From positions 1,989,001-2,053,000 of the forward strand of contig JAHQIY010000011.1 in the NCBI GenBank assembly GCA_019054805.1: 64,000 nt of DNA. The letters are read 5' to 3'. A program made the position numbers and the translations under genes. Of the stretch, positions 1-9,478 are shown piece after piece (the first letter of the stretch is position 1; the number at the start of each line of letters is the position of its first letter). This DNA is from Brachionus manjavacas. Lineage: Eukaryota > Rotifera > Eurotatoria > Ploima > Brachionidae. Below the pieces are notes generated by a model that did not search any database, was not told where the DNA came from, and worked only from the letters and a program-made list of their open reading frames with translations.

Positions 1-367
1 ATCATTTGGTAAAAAAGGCAATCGGCATCTTTTTTTAAAAATTTTTAATAGTTTAATTTATAAATATGTTTTTGATTAATAAATAATTAATTTAATCATT
101 TTGCTCTTATCTGCGTTTGAGGCATTGTGGTGAAAAAAGGTAAAATAATGAAAAATTAAAGAAAAAAACTCAAGATCAATGTCAAAAACAGTTAATGGTG
201 AAAAAACCTATTGATATATTAACACACGGCAAATTAATAGCTTTGTGACCAAGACCAAGATCTCAAAATTATTACTCTATCTAAGCTTCTAATGTTTTTA
301 AATAGCAAAATTTATTTTTCCTTGTTTGATCAATAATTAGTAAAGATTGAAATACGAAAAGACTTAC

Positions 368-531
368 CTGAAATCTGGTGTTGCTCCTATAAACAAATTA
401 TAGCTATAATCAGCATTTGATAAAATGATCGCCGATAAACTTACTATTATAATCACAAAAAACTGATATCTTCCAAATTCACCAATCTTTACATAAATGT
501 TGTCTATTTTTTTGTTCAAATTTGTCTCCAT
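368..531 (-). CDS. First coding exon of an SLC22-like (organic ion transporter, MFS) protein, partial
   Basis: Read on the minus strand, an ATG at 531-529 opens 54 codons plus 2 bases, ending at a canonical donor (GTAAGTC, 367-361). The peptide begins METNLNKKIDNIYVKIGEFG and continues RYQFF, then a hydrophobic stretch (VIIIVSLSAIIL) that fits transmembrane segment 1. The IGEFGRYQ signature just before the first membrane span is typical of SLC22 organic cation/anion transporters of the major facilitator superfamily, which move charged metabolites across the plasma membrane. The following exon should encode the large extracellular loop, but I could not find it in 1-360, so the rest of the gene probably lies beyond the window. 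The family call rests on about 20 residues. Confidence 0.5.
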
Positions 532-2655
532 TCTTTTTTCTCTTTGATTTTCTAAAATTAAATTATTTTTCTAAAAAAATCAACAAAATTTTCTGAAGAC
601 TGATCTTTTTAAATAAATGATTTATTTATTAGTCGTAAAACGTTTTAATGAAATTAACAAAAAAAAAATAAGAATTTATACTTTAGATAATTTTATAGTA
701 AAACAAAATAAATAAATCAAGAATCAACAATAACAAAATAATTGTTTAGTTTCAAAAAATAAAATAATGAAAATAAATGTTGATTTTAATATTACAGGTA
801 AAATTTTTGATTTATTTTTTAAAGATTTTGAGAGTAAATTAAACTCTTGCCTTTTCAAATAGAAAAAAACAATTGAAAAAGAGTTCACTCTAAAAATTAA
901 AAAGTTTTGACTCTTGCCATAATAAAAAAAAAATAGATCATTTAACAGTCTAATTAAAATTAGTGTATTAATATAAAAAAGATAAATTCAGTACTTTTTT
1001 TTATTTTTGGATAAATTTCTTATTAAGGTGAATATTTTGTCATCAATTTATAAATCTTGACCTTTTATTTAAGGATAATTCTTAAATTTTCATATTAATT
1101 TGTTTAAAAAAAAAACAAAATCTTTGTCAAAAAAATTTTGTCCGAAAACCCTTTTATACAAAGTGACTGTAAAGATAAAATAGATCATTATAAGCATTAA
1201 AAATCTTAAATTAAAATAATTAATGAATCAAATAAAATGAGCTTAACGAGCTAATTCAAATGTGTAAAAAAAATTTTAATTCATGCAATTATGGTCAATT
1301 AAAATTATCAAAACTCTTAATTTAAAATCTTTATGACTATATCTTTAAAAAAAATAAAAGCGCTGATTCATTAAAGCTTAGTATTTGTTTTTTTAATATT
1401 ATCGGACGATTCAAAATGATTGTGAAAGTTTCTTTTAGATAATTATTTAAGTCTTGAAAAGTTAGTTATTTATATTCAAAAAAAGGAATAAAAAAATGAA
1501 AATAAAAATAAAAAACTAGACAAAAAATAACATTAAGTTGGATTTAAACAATCAAAAAACTAGTTTTTATTTTTTTTGAGAATATCAAGCTTTTTAGAGT
1601 AGTTTTATCTTAATATCAAAAGTAATAATGTCAAAAAATTATTAATAACCAGAAAAAAATGAAAATTTAAAAATTGTCATTTGCTCACAAAAAAAACTTA
1701 CTAAACAAGGGATAATGTTCCAAGAATATTATTCCTTATATTTTATTTTTTAATTTCAAAATACAAATTTGAAGATTCGCCTCTAGACTTGTAAATATAC
1801 TAAATATTTTTTCTTATTTAAAGGACAGGTTTTAGTTCTTTGAATCTTTCAATTATTATCTTTTTTAACATAAATTTTTGGTCAAAAAATAAAAATTTAA
1901 TTTTTCAAAATTTTAAAGCATTAACATTTAATATTTAATCTCTAAATAAAGTTTGCTAAAATTTACATTTTTAGCACATTTTTTTATTAATACTCTCGAT
2001 GGCTTATGTGGTAAATTTTTATCTTTAGTCTTTTTTTCAATTTTTTAATTAACTGTGTAATAAAATTGTCCAGTTTTTGGAAAAAAAAAGCTTTGGAAAA
2101 GAAATTGATAAAAAGTGATATTTGCTTAATTCATGAGAAAAAAGAGTATAAACGAAACTGAATCAAAACTAATTAATTTTTTTATATTAAAATCGCAAAT
2201 TTTTGAAAAAAATTTAAAATCAAGAAACCGTTTGTTGGATTTCAATTTTTAAACGATTTTTAAGCTTAATTTTCAAAATTTGCTAAATTCAATTTTTTAA
2301 ATTTTTTTATGTATTCCATTTTAAATTTCATTAAGTAAATAAAAATGAAAGTCGTCTTAATTTTCTAAATAACGGTGTCTAAATAAATTTAAATTTTGAA
2401 TTGAATTAAAATAAAATTTTCAATATTAAAAAACTTGATTTATTCTCTTTTACATGATTAAATATAAAAAAAAATTTGTTTCTAATTAAAGAAAATATTA
2501 TTGATCTTCAATTTTTTATAATTAACTGCAAATCAACTTTTTAGTTTTATCTGTCTTATCTATTTGAAATAAAAAAATTAAAATTAAAAATTTCTATTTG
2601 TAATGAAAAGAATTATCATAACTTGATCCAAAAACTATTTTCGACATTAAAAATA
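532..2655. other. AT-rich intergenic DNA, nothing recognised
   Basis: Long homopolymer A and T runs with stop codons in every frame. This would hold the promoter of the transporter exon that starts at 531. I see no gene, RNA or repeat with clear ends. Confidence 0.5.
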
Positions 2656-4015
2656 TCAGTTGGAATCGGTTTTTATCAAAAACGAAGAAATTTGTATTGA
2701 ACTCAAGACATTAGACGATTTTAAAAGTATGGGATCTAACTTGATTATCCAAAAGAATCCAAAAGTTCTCAAAGAAGAATACTTAAATAAGAAAAATATG
2801 GTCTTGATAATATAAAAGCAAATGGATAAAAACATTTCTAACTGACCACAATAAGAGGGTAGTCTTAGGGAACACAGTTTCATTTTGGAATCAAGTCTTA
2901 AGTGGTGAACTCCAAGAATCCGTGATAGAATACTATTTATCATTTATGTTTAACATAACAACTTAACTGATAGAGTAAAAGGTTTTTATTCATTTTTGTA
3001 TTAAAACAGTCGAACCATCAATTAAGATCACAAGAGTTCCAAATAGAAAGACAATTAGCTAAAAACTGTGATCAAGGTCAGATTTTTTTCAAAAACGGAG
3101 TTTCGGGCGTCTGGAACAACCAAAAAGAACAGTCTTATTAAATGATATAAAAGAATTTAAAAGATTGAATTTAGAAAAGCTATTACAATGGGCTCTAATA
3201 CTCCATTTTATCTGGTCACAGCCACACTGTAGTTCGACTAAAGCTCTAGATAGTGTGACTATCTTTAGATAGCAATTTGAGATCAAATTCAACTCGGATA
3301 AAACATTTTTTGTTATTTTAAACCAAAGAATAACAAGAACAGTAATGAAGCACAAGGCCGATAGGAGGCAGGAAGAGCTCAAGATTTCTGACGGTGAAAT
3401 AATGCACTTTAAGTACCTTGGTGTTGAAATAGATGAGGAATGCAGCGACGTGAGCCGTTTAAAAAAAAGGAAAAAATCGACCCAGGTGGCCATCCAAGTC
3501 AAGAAATTTAGAAGTACCTCAAAACAATACAAATCCATTTTTCAGAGGGCATCTCCATTTGAGGCTTAAAAGCATGCAAATCAGTTTTTTTGAAAGACTT
3601 CTGAACAACAAATTTACACATAGTTTAATCAAAGACTTATTAGTTCTGGAACAAAAGAATGATTACACTGACTCGATCTTAAACATTCTAAACGAAATAG
3701 AGTATAGCAGAGACTTTGACATCTTTGAAAAGTGTAAATGTAATAAGTATGCTTGACTTCTAGGAACACAAGGCGAACAAAAAAGACAACATCATACTTA
3801 AGGAACTCTACTCAATAAACGGAAACACTGATCGACTGTTTGATCTCTTAAAATCCGCTTTTTAAACAGCAAACTGATTAATATTAAATGTTCAACTTTA
3901 TATTTTTCTACGACTAGGACTTTTTTTTTGCTTGACAACCTTATTTTTAGACTGGAGCTGAGCAAGTGGTCGGATAGTCGGTCTCTGCGATAGACTCAAA
4001 TAAATATAAATAAAT
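2656..4015 (+). mobile_element. Decayed non-LTR retrotransposon (LINE-like reverse transcriptase remnant)
   Basis: Plus-strand fragments in shifting frames follow the order of a LINE reverse transcriptase. Near 2823 is WIKTFLTDHNKRVVLG, which matches the segment before the 'SGVPQGSVLGP' box, here decayed to SGELQESVIE. Near 3290-3500 come an 'NSDKT' segment and FKYLGVEID, the conserved post-catalytic 'KYLG' block. A C-terminal piece (FFERLLNNKFTHSLIKDLL) follows at 3580-3640. The catalytic YADD box is not recognisable. Frames are broken by stops, so this is a dead copy. The 3' end (3981-3995) can form a small stem (GTCT/AGAC) and is followed by an A/T-rich AAATAAATATAAATAAATT tail, like other LINE ends here. 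Confidence 0.65.
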
Positions 4016-4821
4016 TATAGTTGTTTACTTATTTTTATTTTACCATTTTTTAATAAATAATTTTTTATCTTATTAGCATTCTGCAAATTGCTCCTGTTCC
4101 ATTTTTTATCTTCACATTTTGGTGATATTTTGTGAATTTGGTTTATTTTTAATAACTTAGAGATAAATGCTGTTAGTTTCTGTTTTGAAAGAACTCAAAT
4201 TTTTTATAGTATTGAACTTAAAAAAAAGACCATGTTTATTTAATAATATTGATTGAATTAAAATTTTCAAATAATTAAAAATTCAAATTTATTTATTGAA
4301 GACAAGTCTAAGCAGAGACTCGATTATGGTTAAATTTTCCTTATTTAAATTGTTTAATTCTAAAATATAATAAATACGAACTCAAAATATGGACTAGAAT
4401 TTTTTTTTTACTAATTGAGCAGTAAAAAGTCATCAAATTAATGTGACATTTGCTAGTTGACTAATTTTGAAATTTAAATAAAGTAATTTAAAATTGCTTT
4501 ATTTGTTTTGAGCGGGTGTATTTTTTAACTTCTCTGATTGTTAAAATCTTGAAATATTGTTTAAATATTGTTGAAAGAATTTTCGGATCCAAAACTGATT
4601 TCTAAATGTTAAACATGAAGGTGATTAGAAAAAAATATCAAGTTACTTAAGTATTTCAAAATTATTTTTTTCATTTTTCTATTTCTAAAATATTAACTAG
4701 AATGTTTAGAGAATATTGAATAATTAAAAACTAGATTCATTCATTCTTTTTAAATTTGTCAAACAAAAATCTAAAAAATATTTTTTTATAAAAAAATTTC
4801 CTTTAAAACCTAAAAAAATGG
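4016..4821. other. AT-rich spacer upstream of the desaturase gene
   Basis: No coding potential or clear repeat seen. It separates the LINE tail from the TATA box at 4822. Confidence 0.4.
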
Positions 4822-4829
4822 TATAAATA
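4822..4829 (+). promoter_or_regulatory. TATA box (TATAAATA) of the desaturase gene
   Basis: TATAAATA lies 54 bp before the desaturase ATG. The same octamer sits 46-47 bp before the starts of the lysyl oxidase and GH16 genes, which supports a real core promoter despite the AT-rich background. Confidence 0.45.
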
Positions 4830-4875
4830 TTGAAAGATTCTTCTTTCATTAAGTTAGTTGAAATAAATTTAAAAA

Positions 4876-5841
4876 ATGAACCCCGCTAAATCTGGATACC
4901 AAATTCCGAATCCACAACTCAAAAATGAACTAAAAATGCTTGAAAAATCAAGTATTTCAGCAACCGTTAGGACCCTATTTACAACATGGTTGACAATCGT
5001 TTCATTTTCAGTATTGTCTCGTTTAATTTTTGACATAAATGGATTTTGTTTTCTATCAATAGTTACCTATCTCATTTCATTTTTTATTATTTCGACACGA
5101 CAGCGTCTCCTTGAAAATATCATTCATGAAGCAACCCACTTTAATTTGTGCAAGAGTTTCAGGCTAAACGATATAATGGCCTGGTCGTTTGCTGCTCTGC
5201 CTTTGTTCCACAACCTAGAAAGTGAAAGAGAACAGCACATAAAGGGTCATCATATGAATTTTTGGAATGAAAAACTTGATCCTGATTTCATTCGATACAA
5301 AAACATGGGCTTGGACAAGCTTCCGGCTGCATCATATGGTGAATTGGTAAAAATATTGATCAATGCTTTTCCATCATATCTCATTGATTTGATTCCGACT
5401 TTTTTCTTGCAAAAAAATCAAAAAATTAAGTACAAGATCCTTACATTGGTATATTGGTCAATTGTATTAAATGTATTTTACAATTTAAATTATTTAAATA
5501 TAATTTTTTACTACTGGTTAATACCTTTTATTTTTGGTTTAACAGCAATAAGATTTTTTGCAGAATTATCTGAACACGCTTCACTTGGCTGCAAAAACGC
5601 TTTTTTTTCAACAAGAAACAATATAGGTTGGTTCAATGAAAACTTCATTCATCCGTGTGGTGACGGATTTCACATTATTCATCATTTGTTTCCCAAAATT
5701 CCATTTTATAATGTCAAAAAAGCCCATGAGCTTTTAATGAACGACGATGTCTATTCAAAAGAAGCCGCACATTGCTATTCTTTTATTTTTAGTGGTAAAA
5801 TTTATAGATCATCATTGTGTAGTTTGGTAAAGAAAGAATAA
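4876..5841 (+). CDS. Membrane fatty acid desaturase-like protein (three histidine boxes)
   Basis: A 321-residue single-exon protein. It carries the three histidine clusters that bind the di-iron centre of membrane desaturases/hydroxylases: HEATH (residues 84-88), HIKGHH (121-126) and HIIHH (266-270). Hydrophobic blocks lie before the first box (about 35-75) and between the second and third (about 160-225), giving the usual topology with all boxes on the cytosolic face. Desaturases insert double bonds in acyl chains or related lipids using O2 and reduced cytochrome b5 or ferredoxin. No cytochrome b5 domain is fused, and the protein is shorter than front-end desaturases. Substrate is unknown. 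Start chosen at the first ATG after the TATA box. The absence of introns and the HEATH-type first box recall bacterial-type desaturases, but transfer is not shown. Confidence 0.85.
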   Translation: MNPAKSGYQIPNPQLKNELKMLEKSSISATVRTLFTTWLTIVSFSVLSRLIFDINGFCFLSIVTYLISFFIISTRQRLLENIIHEATHFNLCKSFRLNDIMAWSFAALPLFHNLESEREQHIKGHHMNFWNEKLDPDFIRYKNMGLDKLPAASYGELVKILINAFPSYLIDLIPTFFLQKNQKIKYKILTLVYWSIVLNVFYNLNYLNIIFYYWLIPFIFGLTAIRFFAELSEHASLGCKNAFFSTRNNIGWFNENFIHPCGDGFHIIHHLFPKIPFYNVKKAHELLMNDDVYSKEAAHCYSFIFSGKIYRSSLCSLVKKE

Positions 5842-6410
5842 CTGGAAAACTGAACAATTCAAGTTAACCAAGTCAAATTAATATTTTTTTTAGGTAAATT
5901 CAAAGCTTATATGAATTAGTTAATCTAGTAAAAATCGTGGGCATAAATTTTTTTTTAGTAAAATAAATTTTTTTTCAAATATTTTTTTAAATAAAATTTG
6001 ATGTAACTGCTTTAATGTAATAAAATAAGCAAACATAAAATTGGGTAAATTTACCAAATTATTTTTCTCCCAAAATTAACTTTAATTTTTTAAAGATAAC
6101 ATTTTTGTTTTAAAAAATAATAAAAAAAAACATATTAAGACAATTTCGCAGTTTGTGTTCTATAAATATAGGAAAAATAAAATTCTTGTTTTAATCAAAT
6201 TCATTTATTAATTCTTAAATTTAATTTCTTAAATAGTTTTAAATTATCTATTAAAAAATGTTGTTAGACAACAAAATTTTATATTCTTTAATATTATTTC
6301 CAAAAAAATTCACTTGGGTGATGATAATTCTAAATTAAAGAATAAGGATTTTTTTTAAATTTATTTTGTCTTTAGTTAAATTAAAATACAATCTAGAAAA
6401 TAGATTAAAA

Positions 6411-6600
6411 TTTTCATGATCGTCAACTTTTAAACAAATTGAAGAAAATAGCAAGTATCTAATAGAAAAAAGGTTGGATTTGGTCTTTACTCTTAGAGTC
6501 GTCAGTTTAGGGCGTTTGCTTTTTTCAATATTTCAATCAAAAAATCATTTTTAAATTTATATTCTTCAATTTGTTTAAAAGTTGACGACCATGAACAAAA
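6411..6600. repeat. Short inverted repeat, hairpin-type small element
   Basis: Arms of about 37 bp at 6411-6447 and 6562-6600 are inverted copies centred on GTCAACTTTTAAACAAATTG and its complement. About 115 bp separates them. Weaker inverted similarity continues outward (an AATCTAGAAA-type motif near 6390 and again near 6684). The form suggests a small non-autonomous transposon. No target duplication was identified. Confidence 0.5.
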
Positions 6601-7065
6601 AATTTTTTTTTGGAAAACATTTTCTTTATGAAATATGTCAATTTTATTTAAAAAGATCTTAAAAAAAAATTAATTTAATTTATTTCTAGATTGGATTTTT
6701 TTTAAATTAAAATTAGAATTAAATATTAAATTAAGTATTTGAAATTATTAGTTTTCTTTTGATCAAAATTCCTACTTTTTATATTTTTCAATTTAATAAT
6801 TTTTATTCTCTGAAATCTCTGAAAGAATTTACATTTAAAGTTTAGAATTTTAAGCTTCTTACCAGTTAAACAGACAATTTATTAGACATTATTATTAGCT
6901 TATTGAATGCCTTAAATTTTAATATCTAACTAAATTTTTTTTTTTAAAATGCATTTTTAAAAAAAAGAGAACTTAAAAAAATAAATCAACAACTACACCC
7001 TTTTTTACAAGCTTACATTTTATTCTAGATATTTCAACTTAAAAAAAGTATTTTCACTAAACATA

Positions 7066-8229
7066 ATGTTAGTTAAAATTGCCAAAGAAGTCCTAGAAAA
7101 ATACCCACAAACCCAAATTGGTTATGTGGTAGCTCGAGTTGAAGTGAAGACTTCAAACCAGTACTTGGAAATTTTAAAGGGACGCTTGAAAGATATTCTC
7201 AGCAGCAAAGATATCAATGACAAAACTTATTCATCTCATGACCAAATAGTCAATTGGCGAAGTGTTTTCAAAGACTTTGGTTTCAAACACAAGACCCATC
7301 GATGCTCTGCTGAAGCTTTGGTAAAAAGAATTGTGTCTGGTGCCAAAATGTGGAACATTTCGAATGTAGTTGATTTGTACAATTGCTGTTCAGTGTTGAC
7401 AATGATACCAATGGGTGGCTATGACATTGACAAGATCAAAGGAAATATTTGCATTAGGTATGGAAAAGACAGTGACACGTTTGAAGCCCTAGGAATAAAT
7501 GACCAAATTAAAGTAGAAAAGAATCACATAGTTTATTCTGACGATGAGAGAGTTATATGTTGGCTTTGGAATTTTAGGGATTCCAAGCACACGTCCATTG
7601 ACGAAACGACCAAGCACGTCATATTTTTTTTGGATGCTGCTCATTCAATGGGTCATATTAGTATGCAAGATGCGGTTCAGTTGGTGGAAGAAGGTCTTAC
7701 CAAAATAGGAGGTGAAGTAACCAGCACTGGTGTATTAAAGTTAGGAGAACCTGAAGTGGACATTTCTTTTGACACTCCTGCTAAAAGAAATGTTGGTCAG
7801 AGTGGAATATTTGAGGCTTTTCAAACATCTAAAACAAAAACATTACCTGATGCCCAACCTGCTAGAAATGTTGTAAAAAAAACAGCCGACTCAAGCAGCA
7901 CCATTTCCAGTGCTAAGACAGATTTTGTCCCAATTTCAATTGACAAAATGGCCAGCCTTCAAACCGCTGTTCATTGTGCAGCGACAGGAAATTTGGATAC
8001 ATTAAAAAATATTCTGTCCACTAGGCCTAGTTTGATCGATTCTAAAGATTGGTCTGGTAGCAATTTACTGATGCATGCAGCAGTTGGTGACCATGCCAAT
8101 CTAATGAAATATTTGATTGAAAATTGTGATCAAAAAAGTAAATTAAATGAAAAAAATCGATTTGGACAAACTGTTATTGAAATAGCAAAGAAAAATAATT
8201 CAACAAAAGTTTTGGAAATAATCAGCTAA
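7066..8229 (+). CDS. B3/B4 tRNA-binding-type domain fused to ankyrin repeats
   Basis: A 387-residue single-exon protein. Residues 1 to about 235 resemble stand-alone B3/B4-domain proteins, the fold of the editing region of the phenylalanyl-tRNA synthetase beta chain. Features seen in order are an early VVARVEV strand, HRCSAEALVKRIVSG, VVDLYNCCSVL, PMGGYDIDKIKGNICIRYG, a VYSDDERVICWLWNFRDS block and a helix-rich end. Residues 240-300 are a polar Ser/Thr/Lys linker. Residues about 300-387 form ankyrin-like repeats (TAVHCAATGNLDTLKNIL, SGSNLLMHAAVGDHANLMKY). Stand-alone B3/B4 proteins are mainly known from prokaryotes and are thought to act on aminoacyl-tRNA or as amino-acid binding domains. The ankyrin part implies a protein partner. 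Function here is not known. The ATG at 7066 is preceded by an AT-rich leader, with no intron signals inside. Confidence 0.75.
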   Translation: MLVKIAKEVLEKYPQTQIGYVVARVEVKTSNQYLEILKGRLKDILSSKDINDKTYSSHDQIVNWRSVFKDFGFKHKTHRCSAEALVKRIVSGAKMWNISNVVDLYNCCSVLTMIPMGGYDIDKIKGNICIRYGKDSDTFEALGINDQIKVEKNHIVYSDDERVICWLWNFRDSKHTSIDETTKHVIFFLDAAHSMGHISMQDAVQLVEEGLTKIGGEVTSTGVLKLGEPEVDISFDTPAKRNVGQSGIFEAFQTSKTKTLPDAQPARNVVKKTADSSSTISSAKTDFVPISIDKMASLQTAVHCAATGNLDTLKNILSTRPSLIDSKDWSGSNLLMHAAVGDHANLMKYLIENCDQKSKLNEKNRFGQTVIEIAKKNNSTKVLEIIS

Positions 8230-9478
8230 ATGTGGTATTTTTAGACTTAATAAAAATTAAAATAAAATTATTGAAAAAATCTAAAAAAAAAAGCGATAAT
8301 GTCTGAAAAGCAAAAAAAGGCCATTAAATTCTTTAAATTTTTACTTATTATTATTATTATAATAAATAATAATAAATTTATAAAAAAATTTAGAAATTTA
8401 TAAATTTAAAAATTATTCCTAATGTTATAATTTGACTTGAATAAAATTGAAAATTAATTAATTTTTATTCTAAAAATATGTTTTTAGATTCAATTTAAGT
8501 CCTCTCTTTTATAATTATTCATAAGACTGACTATTTGATTTTAATTAGTAAATTTTAACTTTATACCTTATTGAAAGCCTATTGAATTTAACTTGAATTT
8601 TGTTTTTATTAAGTTTAGATTAGAAAGCTAAACCCTAACACTCATAAATTCACAAAGATGAGAATGGTTTATTCCATATCTTTAAAAAAATTTGTCTGTT
8701 TTAGTCTAATTATTTTTCCCATAAGTAGTCTAAATCTAATACCTTTTTTTCATTTCATTTTTTCATTTTTGGAAAAATTTTTGACAATGATGTACTAGAA
8801 AAATTTCATGTTAAGAAACTATAATTAATTCATAAAATATAGAAATTGTAAATAAAAAATTAATAAAAAACAAAACTCCCATTTACTTTAAAAAAAAAAA
8901 AAAGAGTTTCTATGATAACTTTTTATCTTTTATTGTACAATTATATGTTGTTATGAATATAAAATTAACTAATTAATACAGATATTTTAAAAATTACTGA
9001 ATCTAAGGACAAAATTAGTGGGAAGCATACTAATTTTTGACAAGTCTAATTAGCTTCTCGGGTTTTTTTATTTAATATTTTTTCTAATGCTGCTTAATTA
9101 TTATTAAAATTAACTTTTTTTCAAAAATTAAAACTTTTTTTTTATCAAGTAATGGAGAGAAAAAAGAATACATTTTTTTTTCTTCTTTGACTTTTAATAG
9201 AGGAAAAAAGTCTAAAAAACTTCTCGGATCTTCTAGAGCTAAATAATTTTTGACTTACTAAAAATGCTAAGAAAATTTTTTTTAAATCTTCATTTATTTA
9301 ATTAAAAATAATATTAATTAATTGTAGACTTGTTTTTTTAAGCTTTTTATTTTGAATCAATTTCAAACCATTAAATATCAAAAATTTATTTTTTAAATCT
9401 AAAAAAATATCTTCTGAAATAAAAAAAAGTATAAAAAAGCTACTAGTATGATAATTTTGATTTGAATTTAAAAAGCTC
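8230..9478. other. AT-rich intergenic DNA with ATT/AAT microsatellite
   Basis: It contains an ATT/AAT-rich tract near 8345-8380 and otherwise A/T homopolymer DNA between the 3' ends of two convergent genes. No gene seen. Confidence 0.5.

Noticed and set aside
8345-8380. Trinucleotide tract as a LINE tail
   Set aside because: No coding block or hairpin next to it; treated as a plain microsatellite.
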